Shown: in pieces, positions 1-8,032 of the stretch | Layout: each line of letters starts with the position of its first letter | Numbering within the stretch: position 1 is the stretch's first letter | From: a virus | Length of the DNA stretch: 64,000 nucleotides | Virus record (IMG/VR): IMGVR_UViG_3300028840_001395 | Location: 124,001 to 188,000 of that record | Reading direction: 5' to 3' (one strand) | Position numbers and translations under genes: made by a program | Notes under the pieces: model-generated | What the model was told of the DNA's origin: nothing | Seen by the model: only the letters and a program-made list of their open reading frames with translations | The model's database searches: none

Positions 1-1
1 C

Positions 2-304
2 CTACTTGGCCTGGTTCCTGATCAGGAAGGAGATGGCGACCCGGAAGCCTTCCTGCGTGACGATGCCCTTGGCGTTGACCCACTTCTTCGCCAAGGCGAA
101 CTTGGCCTGCGGGGTCTCCATGTTCGGCACCGGCTTCTGCGCCAGGGTCAGTAGGCACCAGCGCGTGAGTGCCTCGACCGCCTGGCGCTGCATGGGAACT
201 GCCGGAGCCTTCGGCTTCACCGGGGCCTTCTTCGCCGGAACGGCCTTCTTCACCGGGGCCTTGACGGGACGACGAGCAGGGCTTGCGGGCTTGCGGGCTG
301 CCAT
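2..304 (-). CDS. Small basic protein with histone-like Lys/Ala/Pro N-terminal tail
   Basis: About 100 residues. Residues 1-38 are almost entirely Ala, Pro, Lys, Arg and Val in repeated KAP/KKAPV units, like the tails of histone H1-like and some HU-type proteins. Residues 39-100 form a more ordinary, probably helical, globular part. DNA or RNA binding is likely from the charge, but I recognise no defined fold. The start at 304 follows a CTGGAGG Shine-Dalgarno sequence, and the stop codon is just inside the window. It is the last gene of the left block, downstream of the nadD-like gene. It could equally be a nucleoid-associated or RNA-binding protein. Confidence 0.7.
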   Translation of the reverse strand: MAARKPASPARRPVKAPVKKAVPAKKAPVKPKAPAVPMQRQAVEALTRWCLLTLAQKPVPNMETPQAKFALAKKWVNAKGIVTQEGFRVAISFLIRNQAK

Positions 305-358
305 CTCATACCTCCAGAGGGAGTGTTCTTTGGCTACTAGGTGGGGGGTATAGAGGCT

Positions 359-934
359 CTAGTGAGATGTCCCGTAGAGCTTGTGCTCCAGAATGTAGTC
401 CATCACCTTGGGCGGAACCATCTTCCGAGCATGACCCAGACCACCTGGGCCGCTCGCCAGGCTCATCCTGATGTCCGTGCTGCTGATGTCAGGGAGGACG
501 AAGGGCATCTGGGACTCCGCACCATCGGGCCGGGGCATCACGAAGAATTCGACCAACCCGGCCAAGTCCTGCCAACGATGCCAGGAGTGCATCACGCCCT
601 CATTGTCCGAGCCGATGATCAGGAACAGGTCGAAGTCCTCCTTCGGGTACTCGACCCGCATCTTCTCCATGAGATCCACCGTGTAGCGGATACGCAGGAG
701 TCGCTCCATCGAGGACACATGGACGTCCGGCATACCACTGAACGCCCGTCCACACATGAAAAGCCGATGGTCGAAGTCGATGAGGTGGGAGTCCTTGTCG
801 AAGGCGTGGTGCCAGCAGGGGTGGACGTAGATGCGGTCAAACTGGCCCATCACCTGGGCGTAGGCCAGGCCCATGACATGAGCGATGTGGGGTGGGTTGA
901 ACCCGCCGCCGAAGAACGCGATACGCTGCTTCAT
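359..934 (-). CDS. nadD: Nicotinate-nucleotide adenylyltransferase (NadD/NMNAT family)
   Basis: 191 residues, a normal length for the family. It carries the nucleotidyltransferase signature GGGFNPPHIAH (residues 9-19), an IIGSDN segment (about 106-111) and the C-terminal ISSTDIR motif (150-156), which is the ATP-binding ISSTxxR of NadD and NadM enzymes. The enzyme joins the AMP part of ATP to nicotinate (or nicotinamide) mononucleotide. Given the nicotinamidase, NAPRTase and NAD synthetase nearby, nicotinate mononucleotide is the likely substrate. The start overlaps the stop of the upstream Cys-rich gene (ATGA). It belongs to the short unit driven by the phage promoter at 1167-1202, so it is transcribed separately from the other NAD genes. 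Confidence 0.9.
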   Translation of the reverse strand: MKQRIAFFGGGFNPPHIAHVMGLAYAQVMGQFDRIYVHPCWHHAFDKDSHLIDFDHRLFMCGRAFSGMPDVHVSSMERLLRIRYTVDLMEKMRVEYPKEDFDLFLIIGSDNEGVMHSWHRWQDLAGLVEFFVMPRPDGAESQMPFVLPDISSTDIRMSLASGPGGLGHARKMVPPKVMDYILEHKLYGTSH

Positions 935-1152
935 GGTAACACCAACCCCCAGAAGCCAGGAGTGACCCGAGCTACGTCAGGGCAGAGGTAGGCCCGGCAG
1001 ACGGTGGGTCTCTCCTCACGAGGGAGGGTACATCCCGTGTCGCTCCAGTGGCGACAGTAGCCGTCCTTGCGGTAGGGCTTGGCGAAGCCGTAGCCAGGCT
1101 GGTAGCAGCACTCGCCGCATCCCGTGGGGCATTCCCAGTCCTGACCTTCCAT
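931..1152 (-). CDS. YkgJ-like CxxCxxCC metal-binding protein
   Basis: 73 residues with two Cys clusters, CPTGCGECC near the N-terminus and GCTLPREERPTVCRAYLC in the second half. This arrangement is typical of the small zinc/iron-chelating CxxCxxCC (YkgJ) family. The biochemical role of that family is poorly defined; metal binding or an oxidoreductase or maturation role has been suggested. It is the first gene after the phage-type promoter at 1167-1202 and overlaps the nadD-like gene by 4 bp. Confidence 0.75.
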   Translation of the reverse strand: MEGQDWECPTGCGECCYQPGYGFAKPYRKDGYCRHWSDTGCTLPREERPTVCRAYLCPDVARVTPGFWGLVLP

Positions 1153-1166
1153 CGGGGCCTCCAGTC

Positions 1167-1202
1167 ACCTAGACTACTCTCGCGTGTGCCCGTGTAAGCC
1201 CC
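1167..1202 (-). promoter_or_regulatory. Phage-type promoter, minus strand
   Basis: Read on the minus strand, the -35-like GCTTAC (1194-1199) is preceded by a G run and followed after exactly 17 bp by TAGTCT (1171-1176) and AGGTG. It overlaps the stop codon of the 1169-1504 gene and points at the 1152 and nadD genes. Confidence 0.75.
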
Positions 1203-1504
1203 TGGATGGTCGCCATCACCCTGCCGGGGATATTCTGCTCGTAGGGGCGATAGTCCCAGGCGAGCATCTTGGTGAGCCTCTCCTGGTCGAAGGTGTCCTC
1301 GGAGCCTTCCGGATTCCACTCCTGGTCGAAGATGACCAGCATGGTCTTGATGAACTTCCGCAGGTAGTGGTGAACCGAAGGATCTCCGGAGATCTTCCTG
1401 AACACGTCCATGTACTCTACGGGAATGGCGTGGAAGCCCCGCCAGGTGAACGGGAGGAACGCTTGACTACCATCGGGGAGGGTCTTCTGAATCAGATGGT
1501 GCAT
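1169..1504 (-). CDS. Hypothetical protein, 111 aa
   Basis: A soluble, mildly acidic protein with several aromatic residues and no motif that I recognise. There is no signal peptide, membrane segment or Cys cluster. It is the last gene of the long NAD/kinase operon, 13 bp after the Pth2 gene, and its stop codon lies inside the next promoter. Nothing in it suggests a function. Confidence 0.7.
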   Translation of the reverse strand: MHHLIQKTLPDGSQAFLPFTWRGFHAIPVEYMDVFRKISGDPSVHHYLRKFIKTMLVIFDQEWNPEGSEDTFDQERLTKMLAWDYRPYEQNIPGRVMATIQGLTRAHARVV

Positions 1505-1517
1505 CCTCGATGCCCTT

Positions 1518-1958
1518 TCACATCAACTTCAAGTGTCCCGTGATCTCATCGATGGCCTTGGGGTGTGCCGGACCGATGGCCACACAGGTCTTGGTAGGTA
1601 CCCCGTGGAACTCCGTCGCCCCCGAATCAGTGATGACTGCCGTGGGGAATCCGAGTTTCTGGGACTCCTCCGCCAGGGCGAGAAGCTCCTCCTCGTCCTT
1701 GCAGCCCACGACGACCTTGGTGAACAGCCCCTTGATCCAGCCCTCCAACCCCGCCGTGTCCAGCATGACGATGAGACAGGCCATCTCCTTGGTCGTCCTG
1801 CCGGGATTCTGAGGGTCGGCATCGACCTCGACCATCCCGAACTCTCCCCGGTCAAGCAGCACCTTCATCGAGGCATGGGCCACCTGGGCGGCAATCTTGC
1901 CCTTCCGCATCTTGAGATCCTTGCGGACGACGATCACCTGCTTCATCTCATCGGCCAT
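1518..1958 (-). CDS. pth2: Peptidyl-tRNA hydrolase, Pth2 (archaeal/eukaryotic) type
   Basis: 146 residues from the ATG at 1958, which has the stop of the upstream Nudix gene immediately before it; the open frame further upstream is shadow. KQVIVVRKDLKMRKGK followed by AAQVAHASM (residues about 6-31) is the signature of the Pth2 family, as are the later GFPTAVITDSGATEF and GPAHP stretches. Pth2 releases tRNA from prematurely dropped peptidyl-tRNA. Most bacteria use the unrelated Pth1, so this gene probably did not come straight from the host. It may keep tRNAs available when translation aborts under host defence or heavy phage expression; that is inference. Confidence 0.9.
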   Translation of the reverse strand: MADEMKQVIVVRKDLKMRKGKIAAQVAHASMKVLLDRGEFGMVEVDADPQNPGRTTKEMACLIVMLDTAGLEGWIKGLFTKVVVGCKDEEELLALAEESQKLGFPTAVITDSGATEFHGVPTKTCVAIGPAHPKAIDEITGHLKLM

Positions 1959-1959
1959 G

Positions 1960-2652
1960 CTACACCTCGAAGAAGATGCCGTCCTTCTGGAGTCGGCGGT
2001 ACGTGGGGCAGTCGAAGCGGTAGAGCTTCGGAGGACGCCGCCCGATGCTCTTGGTCTCCCCGGTCTCGACCAGGACACCCAGGCGGAGCACCCGGCGGCG
2101 GAAGTTCCGCTTGTCGAGCTTGCGGTCGAGGATGATCTCGTACACTCGCTGCAACTCGGTCAGGGTGAACTCCTCGGGCAACAGGTCGATGCCCAGCGGC
2201 TGCCAGCGGACCTTGGAACGAAGCCGCTCCAGGCCCACCGCCAGAATCTCGGCATGGTCGAAGGCCAGCGCACCCTGGATCTTGTCGGCGGGTGCCCAGG
2301 TGACGCCCTGGGCGTCGCTGCCAGGTTGAAGCTGCATCCCTGTCCTGACCAGCGCCAGGTAGGCGGTCGAGATGTAGTGCCCTCGGGGATCCCGCTTGGG
2401 CTTGCCGAACGTGTAGAGCTGTTCCAGGTAGGAGAGCTTGAGCCCTGTCTCCTCCTGAAGTTCCCGCTTGACCGCTGCATCGAGGTCTTCATCCGGCTCC
2501 ACATGGCCCCCAGGGAGCGCCAGGAGGCCCTTGAACGGCTCCTCTCCCCTTTGGATGAGCAAGACCTGGAGTTCCTCGAAGTCGGCGCTCACACCGAAGA
2601 CCACGGCGTCCACGGTGTTGACGGCTCGCGGGTACTCGTAGGTGTAGCTCAC
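1960..2652 (-). CDS. nrtR: NrtR-like Nudix protein (Nudix domain plus winged-helix C-terminus)
   Basis: 230 residues. The N-terminal Nudix domain has a complete Nudix box (G49, E55, R63-E64, E67-E68, G70), so hydrolysis, for example of ADP-ribose, is possible. The C-terminal 80 residues (from about 145) resemble the winged-helix part of NrtR-family regulators, ending in RRPPKLYRFD and FFEV. NrtR proteins repress NAD synthesis and salvage genes and sense ADP-ribose-type ligands. Location in the same operon as NAD salvage genes supports this call. Possible operator half-sites are at 11472-11498. It overlaps the thioesterase gene by ATGA. The alternative is a pure ADP-ribose pyrophosphatase with a non-DNA-binding tail. 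Confidence 0.82.
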   Translation of the reverse strand: MSYTYEYPRAVNTVDAVVFGVSADFEELQVLLIQRGEEPFKGLLALPGGHVEPDEDLDAAVKRELQEETGLKLSYLEQLYTFGKPKRDPRGHYISTAYLALVRTGMQLQPGSDAQGVTWAPADKIQGALAFDHAEILAVGLERLRSKVRWQPLGIDLLPEEFTLTELQRVYEIILDRKLDKRNFRRRVLRLGVLVETGETKSIGRRPPKLYRFDCPTYRRLQKDGIFFEV

Positions 2653-3302
2653 GATGCCCCCCGGACAGGCACCTTGCGAATGGCACCCTCCTCGTTGCGC
2701 TCGACGGCCACGTAGACGACCTCGGTGGCGACCACGGCGACGGGAGCCGCTTCACCATCGCGGGAGAACTCCACTTCGACCTTGATGGTCAGGGAGGTGT
2801 TGCCGATCTTCACCAGCGTCGTGTAGAGCGTCACCACGTCACCGATAGACACGGGATGGTTGAACTCGATGCCGTTCATGAAGCGGGTGGCAACATCATG
2901 CTTCGTGTGCTTGCGGGCCTCCACGGCTCCTGCCAGATCGATCTCCGCGAGGATAGCTCCGCCGAATACCTCGCCCCGGTGGTTGGTGTCCTTGGGCAGC
3001 AGGATGCGCCGGATGGCCAGATTCCGCCGAGGGGGCTCCTCCTTGAGCTTCTGTGGCTCATCGTGCATCTGGCACTCGGAGACGTGGGTGAGCATGTGCC
3101 GGTATCCCTCCCGTTCGGGGTCAGGTTCGGTGAGGGTGGTGGCCCAGCACCGACAGTCCGGGTCGCCACAGTCGAGGTCGCAGTAGTCGAAGGCATCCTC
3201 GTCCTCGGGCTGGATCTCGACCCGCAGGCGGTTGGAGTTCTTGATGTAGCCGCTGCCCGGAGAGGGCCACACCCAGTCGCCCGGCTTTCGGCGCTTACTC
3301 AT
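2649..3302 (-). CDS. Acyl-CoA thioesterase-like hotdog protein with Cys-rich N-terminus
   Basis: 217 residues from the ATG at 3302. The second half carries the acyl-CoA hydrolase hotdog pattern: DTNHRGEVFGGAILAEIDLAGA, then FNHPVSIGDVVTLYTTL and TSLTIKVEVE. This matches YciA/BACH-type enzymes, which cleave acyl-CoA to CoA and fatty acid. The first 80 residues hold a CDLDCGDPDCRCW cluster that is not part of the usual fold and may bind metal. It lies in the NAD/kinase operon, overlapping the Nudix gene by 4 bp. Together with the CoaB-like gene at 12163 it suggests some interest in CoA pools; the substrate is unknown. Confidence 0.82.
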   Translation of the reverse strand: MSKRRKPGDWVWPSPGSGYIKNSNRLRVEIQPEDEDAFDYCDLDCGDPDCRCWATTLTEPDPEREGYRHMLTHVSECQMHDEPQKLKEEPPRRNLAIRRILLPKDTNHRGEVFGGAILAEIDLAGAVEARKHTKHDVATRFMNGIEFNHPVSIGDVVTLYTTLVKIGNTSLTIKVEVEFSRDGEAAPVAVVATEVVYVAVERNEEGAIRKVPVRGAS

Positions 3303-3342
3303 CTTCGACCTCCAGTTCCTCAATGTACCCCTCGGGGCCACC

Positions 3343-3543
3343 CTAGTCGTCCCGGAAGGTGGCGACGAACTCGCCCTCCATCGTGACCTCGTAGCCATGC
3401 TCGTCGTGGATGGTGTCGGGGAAGATCAGCCCTGCGAACTCACCGTGGAGAACCTCGACCGCGACCTGGCGGTGACGGCTGGCCTTGATCACGTCCGAGG
3501 GTGTGTCCGGCTCGTGTCGGTATCTGGCGACGTAGATCTTCAT
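3343..3543 (-). CDS. Hypothetical protein, 66 aa
   Basis: The start at 3543 is set by an ATGA overlap with the upstream gene; the longer open frame is shadow. The sequence MKIYVARYRHEPDTPSD looks like an alternating beta-strand protein. No known domain, Cys cluster or membrane segment is visible. It is part of the NAD/kinase operon. Confidence 0.7.
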   Translation of the reverse strand: MKIYVARYRHEPDTPSDVIKASRHRQVAVEVLHGEFAGLIFPDTIHDEHGYEVTMEGEFVATFRDD

Positions 3544-3776
3544 TCGGGAAGCTCCTTCTCCGACCAGATGATGAACGGCCCCTGTCCTGACCCCAAGATC
3601 ATGTAGCCGTGCTCGGGATGCTTGGCCAACCCAGTCGGCCCACTGGGGCCGTCCATCTCCATCCGGAGAATCGCGCGGCCCTCTTCGGGCATCTTGGGGA
3701 GATGCTGTCTCCACTGAGACAGCGGGATGAGGTGCTTCTCGGCCTCGAAGGCGATCTTGCTCAGGTGGTGACTCAC
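3540..3776 (-). CDS. Hypothetical protein, 78 aa
   Basis: It begins with GTG at 3776, overlapping the stop of the kinase gene (GTGA). Soluble, with a helical N-terminal half and a Gly/Pro-containing C-terminal half. I recognise no family. It may be an accessory partner of the kinase because of its place directly downstream, but there is no direct evidence. Confidence 0.65.
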   Translation of the reverse strand: MSHHLSKIAFEAEKHLIPLSQWRQHLPKMPEEGRAILRMEMDGPSGPTGLAKHPEHGYMILGSGQGPFIIWSEKELPE

Positions 3777-5518
3777 TTGCTCCCCTTCATCTTGGCCCAG
3801 TAGAGCTTGTCGCCCTGGGCGATGACGAGCTTCGACCCGCTCTTGTAGAGCCGCATGTCGCCCGAGAGCGCCGGGTCATCGATCTCCTTGACCGACGCCG
3901 AATCCTTCCGGGAGGAGCACAGCTCCAGCTTGGAATCCTCGTTGAGACAGACACACACGCCCGAAGCGAGCACCACGAAGTTGAGACCCCCGTGCTGGAT
4001 GTCCTCGACCAGGCGCACGTCGTAGCTGTAGTCACGGGGGTCGAAGCGGAACACCAGCCGGTCATACTGGCCCTTCTTCTCCCCGATGACCATCAGCACT
4101 CCACCGCTGTCCTCATCGGTGCTGTCGAACTTGGCGTCGAGGACGCGGTAGTCGTCCAACTCCTTCATCCGCACCTGGTAGGACTGATCCCCCCGCAGGA
4201 TGGAGACGTGAACGGCCCCGAGGAGTTTCTGGACGACCACACCGGGGTAGAGCCGGGCCGCGTGCTCCAACGTCTGGGCGACCTTGTTGGAGGAGGCGAT
4301 GATATCTGGCCCGGCCTCGTTGAGCACGATGCGATACACGGCGTCCCGAGTCCGCATGTAGAGGTTGCCCCCACCCGACGACACCTCCAGGGCTTCCAGG
4401 TTGAATCCGAGGTACTTGCGATCCTTCACGCTATAGAGCTTGAGCGTCCCGCCCGAGTGGTCAGCCAGCACGGGCCATGCACACCAGGTAAAGCCCAGGC
4501 CAGAGAGCTTTTTCGGGGCGTCTCCACACCGCTTGCCCGGATGGCCCAGGTTGTACCAGATGCCCTGGTCGGTGACAGCGACCAGGGCAGAGGTCGAGTG
4601 CTGGAAGCTGTCCATGCTCCAGAAGCCTCGGACGGTGCCCTTGTGTCCCAGGTCGTCCAGTTCGACCATCTCGATGATGTCCGACCCGGCCACGGCCTTG
4701 ACCTTCGGGACGATGACGGCCACGACTCCGAACTCGCCCGGAGGAGGCAGGCGCTTGCCCTGCTTGAACAGCGCCTCGTACCACTGCCGGTAGGCGGAGG
4801 GGATGACGCTGAAGTCGTAGGCCACCGCAGGCACCTTGACGTTCGGGTCGAACACCGAGATGCCCCGCTGCATCCGGGTCTCCAATCCCTTCGCCGTGGG
4901 GTGCTTGCCCTTGTAGGGGTGGATGCCGGTGAACATCTGGAAGCTGACGATGGCGAAGCTGAACCAGTCGGACAGTTCCGAGAAGTCTGCGGGCTCGACC
5001 GACCAGTCCCGGATCGAGGGCATGATCGCAGAGGCGGGGAAGCTCCGCGTCTGGTAGCTGGCGGCGTCGATGCCGTAGACATCATCGAACTTCTTGCCGA
5101 CGAGGAAGTTCATCTCATTGCCGTCCACCAGGAGCACGTCGGCCTTGTGGACATTGGATACCAGGTCTTGTAGCTTGCGAACAAGCTCCCGCATCCTGTC
5201 GTGGGTCAGGCCCTCTCGCTCTCGGAAGACACGGGGGAACAACTGGCACAACGCCCAGGCGTCCCTGATGAAGCGCATGGTGTAGCCGATGGGCTTCTTC
5301 TTGGTGTCGGTCAGGAGTCCCAACGGGCGAATCACCCGGTCATCCTTGATGGCTGACAGTTCGTGGATCTTGCCCAGCGGGGGCATCGTCTTGGGGTCGT
5401 GGTAGACCTTGAATGACCGCTGGCCACGGGCGTACACGACGCCTTCGCCGCCCTCTCCGACGTAGTTCGCCTGCGTCAGCGTGACCGGCTTGGACTCGCC
5501 CTTGACGTAGACCTTCAT
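3773..5518 (-). CDS. Ser/Thr protein kinase-like protein with long C-terminal sensor-like region
   Basis: 581 residues from the ATG at 5518, set by an ATGA overlap. The N-terminal 280 residues look like a protein kinase: glycine-rich loop GEGGEGVVY (21-29), FKVY with the ATP-binding Lys (K37), a catalytic-loop D132...N137 pair within VDGNEMNFLV, and IDAAS (D151) in place of DFG. The HRD histidine/arginine is not conserved, so it is a divergent kinase. Residues from about 290 on contain short beta-rich repeats with IWYNLGH, LYMRTRDAVY and LYKSGSKLVIA, resembling a beta-propeller. With the PP2C and vWA genes in the same operon it forms a set like the TerY-P triad. Substrates are unknown. Confidence 0.8.
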   Translation of the reverse strand: MKVYVKGESKPVTLTQANYVGEGGEGVVYARGQRSFKVYHDPKTMPPLGKIHELSAIKDDRVIRPLGLLTDTKKKPIGYTMRFIRDAWALCQLFPRVFREREGLTHDRMRELVRKLQDLVSNVHKADVLLVDGNEMNFLVGKKFDDVYGIDAASYQTRSFPASAIMPSIRDWSVEPADFSELSDWFSFAIVSFQMFTGIHPYKGKHPTAKGLETRMQRGISVFDPNVKVPAVAYDFSVIPSAYRQWYEALFKQGKRLPPPGEFGVVAVIVPKVKAVAGSDIIEMVELDDLGHKGTVRGFWSMDSFQHSTSALVAVTDQGIWYNLGHPGKRCGDAPKKLSGLGFTWCAWPVLADHSGGTLKLYSVKDRKYLGFNLEALEVSSGGGNLYMRTRDAVYRIVLNEAGPDIIASSNKVAQTLEHAARLYPGVVVQKLLGAVHVSILRGDQSYQVRMKELDDYRVLDAKFDSTDEDSGGVLMVIGEKKGQYDRLVFRFDPRDYSYDVRLVEDIQHGGLNFVVLASGVCVCLNEDSKLELCSSRKDSASVKEIDDPALSGDMRLYKSGSKLVIAQGDKLYWAKMKGSK

Positions 5519-5772
5519 TTCACCACCCACAGCCAGCCGACGATGCGGCTTTTCTGGTCACCCCTCATGGAATGGAACAGCACGAAGGGATCACCTTTCC
5601 ATCCTTTGCATTTGGGAGGAAGGTCACGTTCGTAGTGGTATCTTTCCACCACGAACCCACAACAGGACTGCGGCTCGGACTCCACCACGAGGATGCACTG
5701 GTTGGGCTGTCCCTCTGGAAGCTCCTCGATGGGGTGAAGGAGAGCCTTGAAGTCGGGATGGAGGGTCTTCAT
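5515..5772 (-). CDS. Hypothetical protein, 85 aa
   Basis: A small soluble protein with two adjacent Cys residues in SCCGFVVERYHYERD and a Trp-rich end (GWLWVVK). No recognised domain. It overlaps both neighbours by ATGA and sits between the kinase and phosphatase genes, so it may be co-translated with them. Confidence 0.7.
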   Translation of the reverse strand: MKTLHPDFKALLHPIEELPEGQPNQCILVVESEPQSCCGFVVERYHYERDLPPKCKGWKGDPFVLFHSMRGDQKSRIVGWLWVVK

Positions 5773-6098
5773 CCTGGTGCTCCCGGTGCGAACATCCCCA
5801 TGCCGTAGGTGCCGAAGAACATCTGGGCAAGCTCGCTCTCACGCTTCTCGTCCCGCTTGCCGTCGTTGAGGGCCTCCACGATGAGGCGGATGGCGAGGAG
5901 GAACCGAGGCTGGACCGGCATCTCGTCCGGGATGGCGCTCATGCAGTCCTTGACGGCAGCCACGGCCCAGACGAACTTGCCCGTCCACACCATGTCCTCA
6001 TCCATCGAGCCGTCATCCCAGGCGGAGTCCCAGACGATGCGGAAGCCACCGATGCGCTCGCCTCGCAGTTTGACCTCGATGATGCGTGTGTCAGCCAT
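5769..6098 (-). CDS. Hypothetical protein, 109 aa
   Basis: It starts MADTRIIEVKLRGERIGGFRIVW, a beta-rich beginning, followed by two helices and a low-complexity GMGMFAPGAPG tail. No known family is visible. It is one of three small genes between the kinase and PP2C genes. Confidence 0.7.
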   Translation of the reverse strand: MADTRIIEVKLRGERIGGFRIVWDSAWDDGSMDEDMVWTGKFVWAVAAVKDCMSAIPDEMPVQPRFLLAIRLIVEALNDGKRDEKRESELAQMFFGTYGMGMFAPGAPG

Positions 6099-6365
6099 CT
6101 AGCTCCCCCAGTACTCGGCACGGAGCATCTTCTCCGTGAGTGCGTATCCCTTGTTGCACCTCGTCCCGACCAGGTACACCCCATCTTCCAGGGTCCAGCC
6201 GGGCGCACCGAAGTTCGGATGCCGCTGGGCGTGTTCGTGGCCGGAGCAGACGATGATCTTGCCCGATTCGTGGACGAGCAGGCAGTAGTCCTTGAGAAGC
6301 AGGTAGGCCAGGTGCTCCTGATCTTCCAGGGCTGCCTCTGCGATCTCGTCGGCCAGCGTACTCAC
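6099..6365 (-). CDS. Hypothetical protein, 88 aa
   Basis: It begins MSTLADEIAEAALEDQEHLAYLLL, an acidic helix, followed by VHESGKIIVCSGHEHAQRH with several His residues. There is no clear domain. Its start overlaps the stop of the PP2C gene. Function unknown. Confidence 0.7.
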   Translation of the reverse strand: MSTLADEIAEAALEDQEHLAYLLLKDYCLLVHESGKIIVCSGHEHAQRHPNFGAPGWTLEDGVYLVGTRCNKGYALTEKMLRAEYWGS

Positions 6366-7267
6366 GCATCCCCCAGGTAGATCGCACCGACGCCCAGGTC
6401 ATCGTAGTGCTGCCAGTGGTTCTTCACGCAGAAGCGGGTCAGGAAGCTCTTGCACCTCCGGGCCATAAACTCCCCCGTAAAGCTCTTGATGTCCGTCAAA
6501 TGACCCAGAACCCAGGCCATCGGGATGCGCTCCATCGTCTCGGCGTCCTGGAAGCTCTGAACGCCATCGGAGAACACCGCCACCAGGTCGTACAGCTTGG
6601 GGTCGAAGGTCATGACGAAGGGGAAGTTGTCGTAGGTGACCGTCTGACCCGGTTCACCCTCGATAATCACGGGCCAGTCCCAGTGGTTGTCCGGCTCGGC
6701 CCCCTCCCGCAGCTTCTCCAGGGAATCCCACCGACGCAAGATGCGACCCTCATGCGTCCCACTCGCCTCCATCGTCGCCTCGATGGCCTCCTTGTAGACC
6801 AGGAGCCGGTCCGGGTTGAGCAGGTAGGACAGATAGCTCGGGGCGTTCTGGCAGTCGATCTCGACCACCTCGACCTGTCCCGTCTCCCGCTGCCGGGCAG
6901 CTATCACCCCATCCCCGCAGGTGATGACCTGCACGGAGCCGTCATCCTGCTGGTAGGCCGTCAAGAGGGTGGCGTCAAGACTTTGACGCTTGAGGCTCTG
7001 GGGCAGCTTGTCCAGGGCGTGCCAGATGAGCCAGTCCACCTTCTCGGGCAGCCGGTCACCCAGAATCTCGATCCCCGTGACAGCGGCCATCGTCAGGAGC
7101 CGGGAGCCGAAGTCCGTGTCCGGCGAGCCGGAGCAGCCGTCCGAGACGATGGCGAAGGTGCGGGCACCCTCGTCCACCCCGAACCGGGCCGGGGTCCGAC
7201 CAGAGCGGGCGTAGTCCTGGCAGACCGCGTGAGCCTTGCCCCGAGTGAAGAAGGCATCCGAGTGCAT
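6362..7267 (-). CDS. PP2C-family protein phosphatase
   Basis: 301 residues. PP2C hallmarks appear in order: QDYA (17-20), AIVSDGCSGS with D43-G44, TLLTA, CGDGVIA (D119), VAVFSDGVQSF (D234) and the C-terminal HYDDLGVGA pair (D289-D290). These are the metal-binding aspartates of PP2C enzymes, so it should be active. It would reverse phosphorylation made by the kinase at 3773-5518. The vWA gene lies directly upstream. PP2C, vWA and kinase together are the make-up of the TerY-P triad described in stress and defence islands. Confidence 0.87.
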   Translation of the reverse strand: MHSDAFFTRGKAHAVCQDYARSGRTPARFGVDEGARTFAIVSDGCSGSPDTDFGSRLLTMAAVTGIEILGDRLPEKVDWLIWHALDKLPQSLKRQSLDATLLTAYQQDDGSVQVITCGDGVIAARQRETGQVEVVEIDCQNAPSYLSYLLNPDRLLVYKEAIEATMEASGTHEGRILRRWDSLEKLREGAEPDNHWDWPVIIEGEPGQTVTYDNFPFVMTFDPKLYDLVAVFSDGVQSFQDAETMERIPMAWVLGHLTDIKSFTGEFMARRCKSFLTRFCVKNHWQHYDDLGVGAIYLGDA

Positions 7268-7279
7268 CGTAGGCCCCCG

Positions 7280-8020
7280 TCAGAAGGTCAACGACTGCGA
7301 CGGCCCGCCCGTGCCGAGCGCCTGGCTCTGAGACGAGAAGGACTTGGAGATGAAACCGCCCAGCTTGGCCAGCTCCTTCTCGGTCGCGTTGGCGATGGCC
7401 ACGTACTGCTGGAACCCCGCCTCGTCCCGGAAGTCCTCCAGGTAGGAGTTGAGGCCCGTGCTGGCGTCCGTGTTCACGCCGATGAGGACCGGCATGATGG
7501 ACTCCAGGGCCTCCTTGCGGCGGGCCTCGGCCAGGGCGTCCTTGACCATCTTGCGGCTGCACTTGCCCTTGTTGTGCTCCCCGTCCGTGATGACGAACAC
7601 GCAGGCGTTGCAGTCGAAGTCGTTGTCCACGAGGGTCTGGCCGTACTGCATGGCCGAGTGGACGGCCTGGTAGGTCGCGTCGTGCAGCGCCGTCAGCCCA
7701 CCCTCGGGCAGGCAGTCGTCGTAGTCGGCCTCGTTGCAGTCCGCCAGCGGCTTGAAGCCGTGGAACTCCTGCACCTTGTCATCGAAGAAGGTCACGCGGA
7801 GCATCATGTTGTCCGCACGGGGAGACCGGCGGCAGGCCTTGACGACCTCCTTGAGCGCGGCCTCGATCTCCTTGCGGAAACCCCAGACCGAGCCGGACAC
7901 GTCCACGACGATCTCGCCCAGCGTGTACTCGGTCGCGCCGAGTTCCTCGATGCGGGTGCCGGAGAACTTGAAGTTGGTGCCACCGATCTGGTGGGTCTCC
8001 ATGTCAGCGAGCTTGGGCAT
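7280..8020 (-). CDS. von Willebrand factor A domain protein, TerY-like
   Basis: 246 residues. A complete MIDAS metal site is visible: DVSGS (40-44), the Thr in GGLTALHD (T110) and ITDGE (D146). This is a vWA domain spanning nearly the whole protein, as in TerY-type proteins. vWA domains bind protein partners through a bridging metal ion. Its place just upstream of the PP2C and kinase genes suggests it presents targets to that pair. The C-terminal tail is Ser/Gln/Gly-rich and probably disordered. Confidence 0.85.
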   Translation of the reverse strand: MPKLADMETHQIGGTNFKFSGTRIEELGATEYTLGEIVVDVSGSVWGFRKEIEAALKEVVKACRRSPRADNMMLRVTFFDDKVQEFHGFKPLADCNEADYDDCLPEGGLTALHDATYQAVHSAMQYGQTLVDNDFDCNACVFVITDGEHNKGKCSRKMVKDALAEARRKEALESIMPVLIGVNTDASTGLNSYLEDFRDEAGFQQYVAIANATEKELAKLGGFISKSFSSQSQALGTGGPSQSLTF

Positions 8021-8032
8021 CTTGCCCTCCCT

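Noticed and set aside
305-358. A phage-type promoter upstream of the 2-304 gene
   Set aside because: A TAGTAG box (334-339) is present, but nothing like CTTA lies 17 bp upstream of it.
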